The notes under the pieces are model-generated. The model had not been told where the DNA came from. It ran no database searches and was given only the letters and a program-made list of their open reading frames with translations. From contig PMWR01000001.1 of the NCBI GenBank assembly GCA_003166055.1, positions 6,866 to 12,266 of the forward strand: a stretch of DNA of 5,401 nucleotides, read 5' to 3'. How positions within the stretch are numbered: the stretch's first letter is position 1; each line of letters opens with the position of its first letter. Shown here in pieces: positions 1 through 4,782 of this stretch. Source of the DNA: Acidobacteriaceae bacterium. GTDB lineage: Bacteria > Acidobacteriota > Terriglobia > Terriglobales > Acidobacteriaceae. A program made the translations under genes and the position numbers.

Positions 1-231
1 GTGGTCGAGATCGAGATGCGCAAGGCGCATCCGAAGTACATGCGCGTGATGAAGTCGAACAAGAAGTTCTACGCGCACGACGAGTTGAACTCGGCGCGGG
101 TTGGCGACGTTGTGAGAATCCGCGAGGCGCGGCCACTGTCGAAGCTGAAGCGCTGGTCACTGGAGGAGATTGTGCGCCGCTCCTCGCTCTCGCAGCTCGA
201 CGAGAAGGATTCTGTCGCGGAAGCGAAGTAG
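1..231 (+). CDS. rpsQ: 30S ribosomal protein S17, C-terminal part (5' truncated by window)
   Basis: S17 is a primary 16S rRNA-binding protein of the small subunit with an OB-fold (family knowledge). The visible 76 residues match the C-terminal two-thirds of the family: a VVEIE strand, HPKYMRV, then FYAHDE, VGDVVRIRE and the hallmark RPLSKLKRW, followed by EEIVRR. The first codon, GTG, is not a start. It falls inside the conserved TVVVE-type strand, and about 20-25 N-terminal residues, including the usual G(x)VVS(x)KM segment, must lie upstream of the window. The gene ends in a TAG at 229-231 after a short charged tail (DEKDSVAEAK) that is longer than in E. coli S17. It is the first gene in the window of a spc-type cluster and is followed by rplN after 89 bp. 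Identification is very secure; only the 5' end is unknown. Confidence 0.97.
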   Translation: MVEIEMRKAHPKYMRVMKSNKKFYAHDELNSARVGDVVRIREARPLSKLKRWSLEEIVRRSSLSQLDEKDSVAEAK

Positions 232-308
232 TTTGGAATTGGAGCGGAACTTTTTGTTTTGTGATGCAGCGGAGAGCTTCAAGGGGTTTATAGCCCGGTT
301 TTAGGCTT

Positions 309-314
309 AGGAGA
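309..314 (+). promoter_or_regulatory. Ribosome binding site of rplN
   Basis: AGGAGA lies 6 nt before the ATG at 321. It is a good Shine-Dalgarno match at normal spacing and fixes the rplN start. The rest of the 89-bp rpsQ-rplN spacer (232-320) is AT-richer, with short T runs, and I see no strong hairpin or promoter in it. Confidence 0.8.
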
Positions 315-320
315 ACGAAT

Positions 321-692
321 ATGTCAGTCCAGATGAGAACGATGCTCGATGTTGCCGACAACTCCGGCGCGCGCAAGTTGCAGGTGATCCTGCCGCTGGG
401 CGGAGGCCTGGGCAAGAAGGCGGGCCTCGGCGATGTGGTGACGGCCGCGGTCAAGGAGGCGTCGCCTGACGGCACAGTCAAGAAGGGCAAGGTGGTGAAG
501 GCGGTCATTGTGCGCACGCGCAAGGAGTATCGACGGCGCGACGGCACCTACATCCGCTTCGACCAGAACGCAGCGGTGGTGATCGACGAGACCAACGAGC
601 CAGTGGGAACGCGTGTCTTCGGACCGGTGGCACGCGAGCTGCGCGAGAAGAAGTTTCTCAAGATTGTTTCACTGGCGCCTGAGGTGATTTAA
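321..692 (+). CDS. rplN: 50S ribosomal protein L14
   Basis: L14 binds 23S rRNA and contacts L19 and 16S rRNA at the subunit interface; it is also the docking site of the silencing factor RsfS (family knowledge). At 123 residues it is the same length as E. coli L14 and aligns end to end. Visible landmarks are [12 protein letters not shown] at residues 8-19, the basic [13 protein letters not shown] segment, [14 protein letters not shown] in the middle, and [12 protein letters not shown] starting at residue 96, ending in [10 protein letters not shown]. The start at 321 is supported by an AGGAGA Shine-Dalgarno sequence. The N-terminus (MSVQMRTM) is slightly different from the usual MIQ-type start but of normal length. 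The stop is TAA at 690-692. The next gene, rplX, begins after a 124-bp spacer that holds a heptamer repeat. Confidence 0.99.
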   Translation: MSVQMRTMLDVADNSGARKLQVILPLGGGLGKKAGLGDVVTAAVKEASPDGTVKKGKVVKAVIVRTRKEYRRRDGTYIRFDQNAAVVIDETNEPVGTRVFGPVARELREKKFLKIVSLAPEVI

Positions 693-697
693 AGGCA

Positions 698-729
698 GTT
701 GTAAGTTGCTGGTTGTTCGTTGTTAGTTG
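698..729 (+). repeat. Heptamer repeat cluster A (GTTGNNN x5) in the rplN-rplX spacer
   Basis: GTTG recurs at 698, 705, 712, 719 and 726, an exact 7-nt period over five units. The first unit is GTTGTAA and the others vary in the last three bases (CTG, TTC, TTA, AGA). The cluster starts 6 nt after the rplN stop. No inverted partner is present in this spacer. The unit GTTGTAA also occurs, on the opposite strand, in the rplF-rplR spacer. Confidence 0.75.
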
Positions 730-803
730 AGAACAAAAAGAACGCGAGGGCCTACAGGCCAGAGGTTCAATGCGGATTCCGGCTCCGACAGATTGCCGAG
801 ACA

Positions 804-811
804 AGAGGTGA
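804..811 (+). promoter_or_regulatory. Ribosome binding site of rplX
   Basis: AGAGGTGA, a 7-8 nt complement of the 16S 3' end, sits 5 nt before the ATG at 817. This decides the rplX start against the longer upstream open frame, which extends to a TTG at 727 and translates into non-L24 sequence. Confidence 0.8.
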
Positions 812-816
812 TAGCA

Positions 817-1174
817 ATGCCGACGAAGCACAAGCCCGTCACGACAAGCAAGATCAAGATCAAGCGAAACGACACCGTTGAAGTGATCGCCGGCAAAGAC
901 AAGGGCAAGCGTGGCCGCGTGCTTCGCATTCTGGCGGACAAGGACCGACTTCTGGTTGAGCACGTCATGATGATCAAGAAGCACGTGAAGCCGAACCCGC
1001 AGAGGAACATCAAGGGCGGAATCGCCGAGCAGGAGTCTTCCATCCACATCTCAAATGTGATGCTGGTGGATGGCGAGGGCAATAAGACCCGGGTCGGGAA
1101 GAGAGTTGAAGACGACCAGGAGAGTTCGCTTCTCGAAGGTAAGTGGGAGCGCGATTCCCGAGAAGAAGAAGTAA
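817..1174 (+). CDS. rplX: 50S ribosomal protein L24, reading frame disrupted by a 1-base shift near 1117
   Basis: L24 is an assembly initiator of the large subunit that binds 23S rRNA near the 5' end (family knowledge). The first 100 residues are a clear L24: a short basic N-terminal extension, the KOW motif region NDTVEVIAGKDKGKRGRV at residues 18-35, IKKHVKPN at 53-60, GGIAEQESSIHISNVMLV at 67-84, and TRVGKRVEDD at 91-100. After D100 (codon 1114-1116) the original frame turns into unrelated sequence and continues to a TGA at 1315-1317, overlapping rplE. Skipping the C at 1117 restores RRVRFSKVSGSAIPEKKK and a TAA at 1172-1174. EDD-RRVRF then aligns without gap to the family's EDGKKVRF. The corrected protein is 118 residues; the uncorrected one would be 166 with a 66-residue foreign tail. 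I give the corrected span. A sequence or assembly error is the simplest explanation, a real recent mutation the next. Confidence 0.9.
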
Positions 1175-1286
1175 AGAGCAATCGGCAAGTTGATCGTTGC
1201 TTTGTTGGAAAACCAGGTTCACCCCACGAATCGGTAAACGGGCCGCGAAGCCCACTCCGGAAACCGTGGAGAAAGCGAAGTCGATC

Positions 1287-1835
1287 ATGGCGGCACGATT
1301 TAAAGAAAAGTACCTGAGCGAGATCCGTCCGGCGATTGCCAAGGAACTTGGCATCACCAACCCGATGGCGATTCCGAGGCTGGAGAAGATCGTCGTCAAC
1401 ATGGGGCTGGGCGAGGCCACGCAGAATGTAAAGATCATGGACCCGCTGGTGGCCGACCTGGCGTCGATCGTCGGCCAGAAGCCGGTCATCACCAAGGCGA
1501 AGAAGTCGATTGCCGCCTTCAAAGTGCGCGAGGGGATGCCGATCGGCGCGGTGGCCACGCTGCGTGGCGACAAGATGTACGAGTTCCTCGACCGGCTGAT
1601 CTCGATTGCGCTGCCGCGCGTGCGCGACTTCCGCGGTGTCTCGTCGAAGAGCTTCGATGGTCGCGGCAACTACACGCTCGGTCTGCGCGACCAGCTCATC
1701 TTCGCCGAGATCGACTATGCGAAGGTGGACAAGCTGAAGGGCATGAACGTCACCATCGTCACCACCGCGGCCGACGACAACGGTGCCCGCGCCCTGCTGA
1801 AGGGCTTCGGAATGCCATTCCGGGTTGGAGCATAA
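1287..1835 (+). CDS. rplE: 50S ribosomal protein L5
   Basis: L5 binds 5S rRNA with L18 and builds the central protuberance, touching the P-site tRNA (family knowledge). From the ATG at 1287 the product is 182 residues, close to the usual ~179. It shows the family blocks in order: [25 protein letters not shown] (29-44), [17 protein letters not shown] (63-79), [12 protein letters not shown], the loop [17 protein letters not shown], and the terminal KGFGMPFR. The start is chosen by homology. The Shine-Dalgarno signal is weak: GGAGAAAG at 1268-1275 is too far from the ATG for an ideal site. The open frame extends upstream to a TTG at 1197, adding 30 residues that include the plausible-looking [16 protein letters not shown], so a longer N-terminus (for example GTG at 1266) cannot be excluded. 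In E. coli, S8 represses the operon at the rplE start; I could not recognise that S8 site here. Confidence 0.96.
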   Translation: MAARFKEKYLSEIRPAIAKELGITNPMAIPRLEKIVVNMGLGEATQNVKIMDPLVADLASIVGQKPVITKAKKSIAAFKVREGMPIGAVATLRGDKMYEFLDRLISIALPRVRDFRGVSSKSFDGRGNYTLGLRDQLIFAEIDYAKVDKLKGMNVTIVTTAADDNGARALLKGFGMPFRVGA

Positions 1836-1904
1836 CTAACCGAGCCGCACGGCCGTAACAGAATTTGCAGGCTGTATTTGGAAACAGGATAGAGAGCAAA
1901 CACT

Positions 1905-2090
1905 ATGGCAACTACCGCAAAGCGCGTCAAGGACGCAAGAAAGCCGAAGTTCAAATCCCGCCAGCACAACCGCTGCCAACTGTGCGGCCGTCCCCGCGCA
2001 TTTTTGCGCAAGTTCGGGATCTGCCGCCTCTGCTTCCGCAACCTCGCGCTCAAGGGCGAGATCCCAGGCGTCGTCAAGTCAAGCTGGTAA
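1905..2090 (+). CDS. rpsZ: 30S ribosomal protein S14, type Z (zinc-binding, C+ form)
   Basis: S14 sits in the head of the small subunit and binds the 3' domain of 16S rRNA. The 61-residue product is the short, zinc-ribbon form, with ligands C24-x2-C27 and C40-x2-C43. The surrounding residues are diagnostic: [23 protein letters not shown], written here as positions 21-43, followed by [18 protein letters not shown] with the invariant C-terminal tryptophan. It is also named rpsN in many genomes. The ATG at 1905 is preceded by an AGGATAGAGAG stretch (1887-1897) that gives a modest ribosome binding site. It lies in its normal place between rplE (69-bp spacer) and rpsH (206-bp spacer). A different reading frame gives a longer open frame over the same DNA (1865-2173), but it has no family resemblance and this frame matches the zinc-ribbon S14 exactly. 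Confidence 0.98.
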   Translation: MATTAKRVKDARKPKFKSRQHNRCQLCGRPRAFLRKFGICRLCFRNLALKGEIPGVVKSSW

Positions 2091-2102
2091 GCGTAGCGGT
2101 GC

Positions 2103-2127
2103 GGCAACCTGTATACTTAAGGTTGTC
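2103..2127 (+). other. Hairpin just after rpsZ
   Basis: GGCAACCT (2103-2110) and AGGTTGTC (2120-2127) form an 8-bp stem including one G-U pair, with a 9-nt AT-rich loop, 12 nt after the rpsZ stop. There is no T tract behind it, so it is not a standard terminator. It could be an RNA-stability or processing element. Confidence 0.45.
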
Positions 2128-2197
2128 GTTACCGGTTAACCCTTCCAGAGACCTCATCCGCCAAGGATGCTGAAGTCTGGGAGCAGTTGGTTTTATA

Positions 2198-2228
2198 GAT
2201 GCAGCGCATCGCTCCATCGAATGGATGC
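2198..2228 (+). other. Nested short hairpins in the rpsZ-rpsH spacer
   Basis: GCAT (2206-2209) pairs with ATGC (2225-2228), and inside it CCAT (2214-2217) pairs with ATGG (2221-2224) around a CGA loop, leaving a 4-nt bulge. An alternative is GATGC-AGC-GCATC at 2198-2210. GATGCAGC occurs twice (2198 and 2224), so the two folds compete. The whole 206-bp spacer (2091-2296) has no gene. It lies just before rpsH, whose product is the known autoregulator of this operon in E. coli, but no S8-type site could be recognised with confidence. Confidence 0.35.
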
Positions 2229-2285
2229 AGCAACATTTCCGCTGGTTCTCGCCGTTGAGACACACTGTAGAGCGAACGGGGAATG

Positions 2286-2292
2286 AAGGAGA
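2286..2292 (+). promoter_or_regulatory. Ribosome binding site of rpsH
   Basis: AAGGAGA lies 4 nt from the ATG at 2297, and its AGGAG core 5 nt. An out-of-frame ATG at 2293 overlaps the true start but closes after nine codons. Confidence 0.8.
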
Positions 2293-2296
2293 ATGA

Positions 2297-2695
2297 ATGA
2301 ACCTGACCGATCCAGTAGCTGACTTTCTGACGCGTATCCGCAACTCTATCCGCGCGCGCCACCAGAAGCTCGACGTGCCCGCCTCCAAGCTCAAGAGCGA
2401 GATCGCCCGCATCCTCAAAGAGGAGGGCTATATCGCCAACTACAAGCCGGCCGAAGAGGGCGGCATGAAGGTGTTGCGCGTGTATCTGAAGTACGGTCCC
2501 AACAACGAGGCCGTCATCCGCGACCTACAGCGCGTCTCGCGTCCCGGATGCCGCGTGTATCTTGGCCGCGACGAGATTCGCCGCGTACAGGGCGGACTCG
2601 GCATATCGATCCTGACCACGCCGAAGGGCGTGATGACCGGCCGCCAGGCACGCCGCGAGGGCGTTGGCGGAGAGATACTCTGCGAAGTCTGGTGA
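2297..2695 (+). CDS. rpsH: 30S ribosomal protein S8
   Basis: S8 is a primary binder of the 16S central domain and, in E. coli, the translational repressor of the spc operon (family knowledge). The 132 residues match the usual ~130. The N-terminal MNLTDPVADFLTRIRNS, the segment KLKSEIARILKEEGYI, and the RNA-binding C-terminal domain are all present. The latter carries RVSRPGCRVYL, then from residue 100 GLGISILTTPKGVMTG, RQARREGVGGEILCEVW. The STxxG-like signature appears as LTTPKG, a common variant. A strong ribosome binding site supports the ATG at 2297; the stop is TGA at 2693-2695. A 206-bp spacer lies before it and a hairpin-rich 178-bp spacer after it. Confidence 0.99.
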   Translation: MNLTDPVADFLTRIRNSIRARHQKLDVPASKLKSEIARILKEEGYIANYKPAEEGGMKVLRVYLKYGPNNEAVIRDLQRVSRPGCRVYLGRDEIRRVQGGLGISILTTPKGVMTGRQARREGVGGEILCEVW

Positions 2696-2712
2696 GGCTT
2701 GCCGCATCGGAC

Positions 2713-2737
2713 GGGACGAGCCTCGTCCCATTCTTTG
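2713..2737 (+). terminator. Weak terminator-like hairpin after rpsH
   Basis: GGGACGA (2713-2719) and TCGTCCC (2723-2729) form a perfect 7-bp stem with a GCC loop, followed by ATTCTTTG. The T tract is short and interrupted, and the operon continues, so it is more likely an attenuator, pause site or processing hairpin than a full terminator. Confidence 0.35.
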
Positions 2738-2755
2738 CGGGTTTGAACGATTTGC

Positions 2756-2780
2756 TCCGGCGCGGTTCGCCAGCGCCGGA
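2756..2780 (+). other. Very stable UUCG-capped hairpin in the rpsH-rplF spacer
   Basis: TCCGGCGC (2756-2763) pairs perfectly with GCGCCGGA (2773-2780). Inside, GG (2764-2765) pairs with CC (2770-2771) around a TTCG tetraloop, leaving a single bulged A at 2772. The resulting 10-bp stem is nearly all G-C. A third hairpin follows at 2798-2811 (TGGGC, loop TCAT, GCCCA). Confidence 0.65.
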
Positions 2781-2860
2781 CTTGAAGGTTAGAACGATGG
2801 GCTCATGCCCAGGCTGCAGTGGAACTCAATACGCTTCACACTGAGCGACTCGCAAGCCAC

Positions 2861-2867
2861 AAAGGAA
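2861..2867 (+). promoter_or_regulatory. Ribosome binding site of rplF
   Basis: AAAGGAA lies 6-7 nt before the ATG at 2874. It fixes the rplF start there rather than at the in-frame ATG at 2805, whose extra 23 residues fall in a structured spacer and are not L6-like. Confidence 0.8.
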
Positions 2868-2873
2868 TTTCGA

Positions 2874-3419
2874 ATGTCCCGTATCGGCAAAAAGCCAATT
2901 CCCATGCCAGCCGGCGTCAAGTACACGGTCAGCAGTGATGGCAACACGGTGCTTGTGGAAGGCCCCAAGGGCAAGGTAAGCGCCATGCTTCCCGGCGGCA
3001 TTACGCTGGTGCAGAAGGACGGCAGCTTGATCGCCGAACGCCAGAACGACAAACAGGCAGCCTTTCATGGACTGGCGCGCGCGCTGGTCTGCAATGCTGT
3101 CGTCGGAGTCACCAAGGGCTGGATCAAGGAACTCGACATTGTCGGCATCGGGTACCGCGCCGAGTTGAAGGGCAAGAACACGGTCGTTTTTACCCTCGGA
3201 TTTTCGCACCAGATTGAGTTTCCGCTTCCCACCGGCATCGAGGTCGTTATCGATCCCAAGCAGACGCACCTTACCATCTCCGGTATCGATCGCCAGAAGG
3301 TTGGCCAGGTGGCCGCCGACATGCGTTCGCTGCGCAAGCCCGATCCGTACAAGAACAAGGGCGTCCGCTACAGCGGCGAGAGGCTGAAGAAGAAGGTAGG
3401 CAAGACCGGAGCGAAGTAG
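2874..3419 (+). CDS. rplF: 50S ribosomal protein L6
   Basis: L6 binds 23S rRNA near the sarcin-ricin loop and the GTPase centre; it consists of two similar domains arising from an old internal duplication (family knowledge). The 181-residue product begins [19 protein letters not shown], the standard N-terminus, followed by [13 protein letters not shown] in domain 1. Domain 2 has [67 protein letters not shown], here described in pieces, and a lysine-rich end ([11 protein letters not shown]). Length and both domains are complete. The ATG at 2874 is chosen by homology and by AAAGGAA just upstream. The stop is TAG at 3417-3419. The following spacer holds an inverted heptamer repeat and a promoter-like sequence. 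Confidence 0.98.
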   Translation: MSRIGKKPIPMPAGVKYTVSSDGNTVLVEGPKGKVSAMLPGGITLVQKDGSLIAERQNDKQAAFHGLARALVCNAVVGVTKGWIKELDIVGIGYRAELKGKNTVVFTLGFSHQIEFPLPTGIEVVIDPKQTHLTISGIDRQKVGQVAADMRSLRKPDPYKNKGVRYSGERLKKKVGKTGAK

Positions 3420-3427
3420 GCAAGACG

Positions 3428-3468
3428 GTAGTAAGTCGTAAGTGAACTTACAACTTATTACTTACAAC
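3428..3468 (+). repeat. Inverted heptamer repeat cluster B in the rplF-rplR spacer
   Basis: The left arm GTAGTAAGTCGTAAGT (3428-3443) and the right arm ACTTACAACTTATTAC (3446-3461) are inverted copies over 16 positions, with 14 Watson-Crick pairs, one G-U and one mismatch, separated by only GA. Both arms have a 7-nt period; on the minus strand the right arm reads GTTGTAA, GTAATAA, GTTGTAA from 3468 downwards. It begins 9 nt after the rplF stop. No T tract follows, so it is not a normal terminator. GTTGTAA links it to cluster A after rplN. Confidence 0.75.
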
Positions 3469-3475
3469 CTATAAT
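3447..3475 (+). promoter_or_regulatory. Candidate sigma70-type promoter upstream of rplR
   Basis: A perfect TATAAT (3470-3475) lies 17 nt downstream of CTTACA (3447-3452), which matches TTGACA at four of six positions. The surrounding DNA is AT-rich in an otherwise GC-rich window. Transcription would begin around 3482, giving a leader of about 55 nt before the rplR ATG. The -35 box lies inside the inverted repeat. It could drive extra transcription of rplR-rpsE-rpmD-rplO. Confidence 0.45.
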
Positions 3476-3490
3476 ATTTGTTATACCGAA

Positions 3491-3512
3491 CGTCACCAGC
3501 ACTCTGGCGACG
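3491..3512 (+). other. Hairpin in the rplR leader
   Basis: CGTCACCA (3491-3498) and TGGCGACG (3505-3512) pair over 7 of 8 positions, with one A-C mismatch, around the loop GCACTC. It ends just before the purine-rich rplR ribosome binding region (AGGAAGGGAAG, 3518-3528). It could modulate rplR translation, but no known ligand motif is recognised. Confidence 0.4.
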
Positions 3513-3536
3513 CTACTAGGAAGGGAAGTAAGACTT

Positions 3537-3908
3537 ATGATTAGTCCCCGCGAACGCAATGTTATCCGCCAGCGCGTACACACTCGCATCCGGGAGAAGA
3601 TGTCCGGCACCGCCGAGCGTCCCCGCCTCAACGTCTACCGCTCACTGAACCACATCTACACGCAACTGATCGACGACCTCAATGGCGTCACGCTGGTTTC
3701 AGCGTCCTCGTTTGGCAAGAAGACCGAGTCCGAAGGCAAAGCATACGGCGGCAACGTAGCGGCGGCCAAGCTGGTCGGCAAACTGATCGCCGAGCGCGCG
3801 CAGGAGAAGGGAATCAAGAAGGTGGTCTTTGACCGCGGCGGTTATCTCTACCACGGCCGCGTGAAGGCGCTCGCCGAAGCGGCCCGCGAGGCCGGTCTCG
3901 AATTCTAA
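3537..3908 (+). CDS. rplR: 50S ribosomal protein L18
   Basis: L18 binds 5S rRNA together with L5 and anchors it in the central protuberance (family knowledge). The 123 residues are a normal bacterial length. The basic N-terminus ([35 protein letters not shown]) is the flexible 5S-binding tail, described here by its key blocks [13 protein letters not shown] and RPRLNVYRS. Then come HIYTQLIDD, the helix [18 protein letters not shown], and the diagnostic end [29 protein letters not shown], whose core FDRGG-YHGR is conserved. The ATG at 3537 follows a purine-rich AGGAAGGGAAG. The stop is TAA at 3906-3908. It may be read from the upstream spc transcript and also from the candidate promoter at 3447-3475. 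Confidence 0.98.
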   Translation: MISPRERNVIRQRVHTRIREKMSGTAERPRLNVYRSLNHIYTQLIDDLNGVTLVSASSFGKKTESEGKAYGGNVAAAKLVGKLIAERAQEKGIKKVVFDRGGYLYHGRVKALAEAAREAGLEF

Positions 3909-3928
3909 GCTTCCAGTTACAGGTTTCG

Positions 3929-3949
3929 TGGCGCCCCAAAGGGCAGCCA
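3929..3949 (+). other. Hairpin immediately before the rpsE ribosome binding site
   Basis: TGGC (3929-3932) pairs with GCCA (3946-3949), and GCCC (3933-3936) with GGGC (3941-3944), with a single bulged A at 3945 and a CAAA loop. The 8-bp stem ends 4 nt before the GAGGTA Shine-Dalgarno (3954-3959). There is no T tract. It sits where it could affect rpsE initiation or mRNA processing. Confidence 0.5.
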
Positions 3950-3965
3950 GAAAGAGGTACGGCAG

Positions 3966-4475
3966 ATGGCAATGATGAAAAAAAAGTTTGACGCGAACCG
4001 GCTCAATCTGAAGGACGAGGTGGTTTCGATCAATCGCGTTACCAAGGTGGTCAAGGGCGGCAAGAACATGTCGTTTGCCGCGCTGGTGGTGGTGGGTGAC
4101 GCCACTGCCGGAGTGGTAGGTCATGGTTCGGGCAAGGCCAAGGAGGTTCCCCAGGCAATTCGCAAGGGAATCGAAGCGGCCAAGAAGAACCTGTACCGCA
4201 TCAACCTGACCGAGACCACGATTCCACATTTGGTGCTGGGCCGCTTCGGTTCGGGCCAGGTGCTGTTGAAGCCGGCCCCCGAGGGCACCGGCGTGATTGC
4301 CGGCGGCGCAGTGCGTGCGGTGATGACCTCGGTTGGCGTGCAGAACGTGCTGACCAAGAGCCTGGGATCGCCGAACCCCCACAACGTCGTCAAGGCCACG
4401 TTCGACGCGCTGACTCAGTTGCGCGACCGGGCTGAAGTGGCGGCTTTGCGCGGCAAGTCCGTGGAGGAGATGTAA
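3966..4475 (+). CDS. rpsE: 30S ribosomal protein S5
   Basis: S5 lies at the mRNA entry side of the small subunit and affects decoding accuracy; its N-terminal loop is where spectinomycin resistance mutations fall in E. coli (family knowledge). The 169 residues are a normal length. The double-stranded-RNA-binding-like N domain holds [23 protein letters not shown], with the loop KGG at 30-32, wild-type in appearance. [20 protein letters not shown] follows, and the C domain has [34 protein letters not shown] and the terminal RGKSVEEM. In the segment usually read as GFGYGKA this protein has GHGSGKA (52-58). The ATG at 3966 follows GAGGTA at 3954-3959. The stop TAA (4473-4475) is only 3 nt before rpmD. 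Confidence 0.99.
   Translation: MAMMKKKFDANRLNLKDEVVSINRVTKVVKGGKNMSFAALVVVGDATAGVVGHGSGKAKEVPQAIRKGIEAAKKNLYRINLTETTIPHLVLGRFGSGQVLLKPAPEGTGVIAGGAVRAVMTSVGVQNVLTKSLGSPNPHNVVKATFDALTQLRDRAEVAALRGKSVEEM
4463..4470 (+). promoter_or_regulatory. rpmD ribosome binding site inside the end of rpsE
   Basis: GGAGGAGA, coding for part of the S5 C-terminus (VEEM), is also a near-perfect Shine-Dalgarno sequence 8 nt before the rpmD ATG. With a 3-nt gap between the genes, this indicates translational coupling of L30 to S5. Confidence 0.85.
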
Positions 4476-4478
4476 ACC

Positions 4479-4667
4479 ATGGCGGAAACCAAGAAGATTC
4501 TCATTCAGTATTACCGCTCGAAGAACTCGACGCCCGCCAAGCACAAGGCGGTGGTCAAGGGTCTTGGGTTTACGCGGCTCAACCAGATTGTGGAGCGCGT
4601 GGACAACGAGTCGATTCGCGGCATGGTGAAGACCATTCCGCACCTGGTTCGGATCGTCGAGAACTAG
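4479..4667 (+). CDS. rpmD: 50S ribosomal protein L30
   Basis: L30 is a small large-subunit protein with a ferredoxin-like fold, contacting 23S rRNA (family knowledge). The 62 residues match the bacterial form (about 59-62). Landmarks are KILIQYYRSKN in strand 1, PAKHKAVVKGLGFTRLNQIVERVDN in the central helix (the family's KH-GLGLRR-VER pattern), and IRGMVKTIPHLVRIVE at the end, matching the RGM-V-V motif. Translation probably depends on rpsE because its Shine-Dalgarno lies in the rpsE coding end. The stop is TAG at 4665-4667, and an inverted repeat begins directly behind it. Not every bacterial lineage keeps rpmD; it is present and intact here. Confidence 0.98.
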   Translation: MAETKKILIQYYRSKNSTPAKHKAVVKGLGFTRLNQIVERVDNESIRGMVKTIPHLVRIVEN

Positions 4668-4736
4668 GGATCAGAGATCAGGGGTCAGAGATCAGGGGGC
4701 TTCAACTGATCTCTGATCTCTGACCCCTGATCTCTG
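4668..4736 (+). repeat. Head-to-head heptamer arrays forming a perfect 24-bp inverted repeat (cluster C)
   Basis: Directly after the rpmD stop are four heptamers ending in TCAG (GGATCAG, AGATCAG, GGGTCAG, AGATCAG; 4668-4695). A 10-nt gap (GGGGCTTCAA) follows, then inverted heptamers CTGATCT, CTGATCT, CTGACCC, CTGATCT and a partial CTG (4706-4736). Positions 4672-4695 and 4713-4736 are exact reverse complements over 24 bp, including the variant GGGTCAG/CTGACCC unit. No T tract follows, so it is not a standard intrinsic terminator. In RNA it would form a long stem between rpmD and rplO, with alternative registers because of the 7-nt period. Confidence 0.92.
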
Positions 4737-4782
4737 TAAGCAACGCGAGTCGGCGGGGATCAACCTTGTCCGGCGCTACAGC

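Noticed and set aside
1..3. GTG at the window edge as start of rpsQ
   Set aside because: It encodes a valine inside a conserved S17 strand; the N-terminal part of the protein is outside the window.
749..760. GGCCT-AC-AGGCC palindrome upstream of rplX
   Set aside because: Only 5 bp with a 2-nt centre, expected by chance in GC-rich DNA; no operator family suggested.
1111..1123. Programmed +1 frameshifting in rplX
   Set aside because: No slippery codon, stop codon or stimulatory element is visible at the shift, and L24 is not known to use frameshifting.
2112..2117. TATACT as a -10 promoter element after rpsZ
   Set aside because: No acceptable -35 sequence lies 16-18 nt upstream, and the hexamer sits in the loop of a hairpin.
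1865..2173. A 102-codon + strand frame overlapping rpsZ
   Set aside because: The overlapping frame from 1905 encodes a complete zinc-type S14; the longer one is proline- and arginine-rich shadow sequence.
3699..4643. A 314-codon open frame on the minus strand across rplR, rpsE and rpmD
   Set aside because: It is antisense to three certain ribosomal protein genes, is rich in His, Leu and Arg as expected from the reverse of GC-rich coding DNA, and shows no family motif.
4668..4736. CRISPR-like array
   Set aside because: The units are 7 nt, contiguous, without spacers, and inverted about a centre.
4668..4740. The large inverted repeat after rpmD as an intrinsic terminator
   Set aside because: There is no run of T after the right arm, and rplO of the same operon follows; the arms are clearly heptamer arrays.
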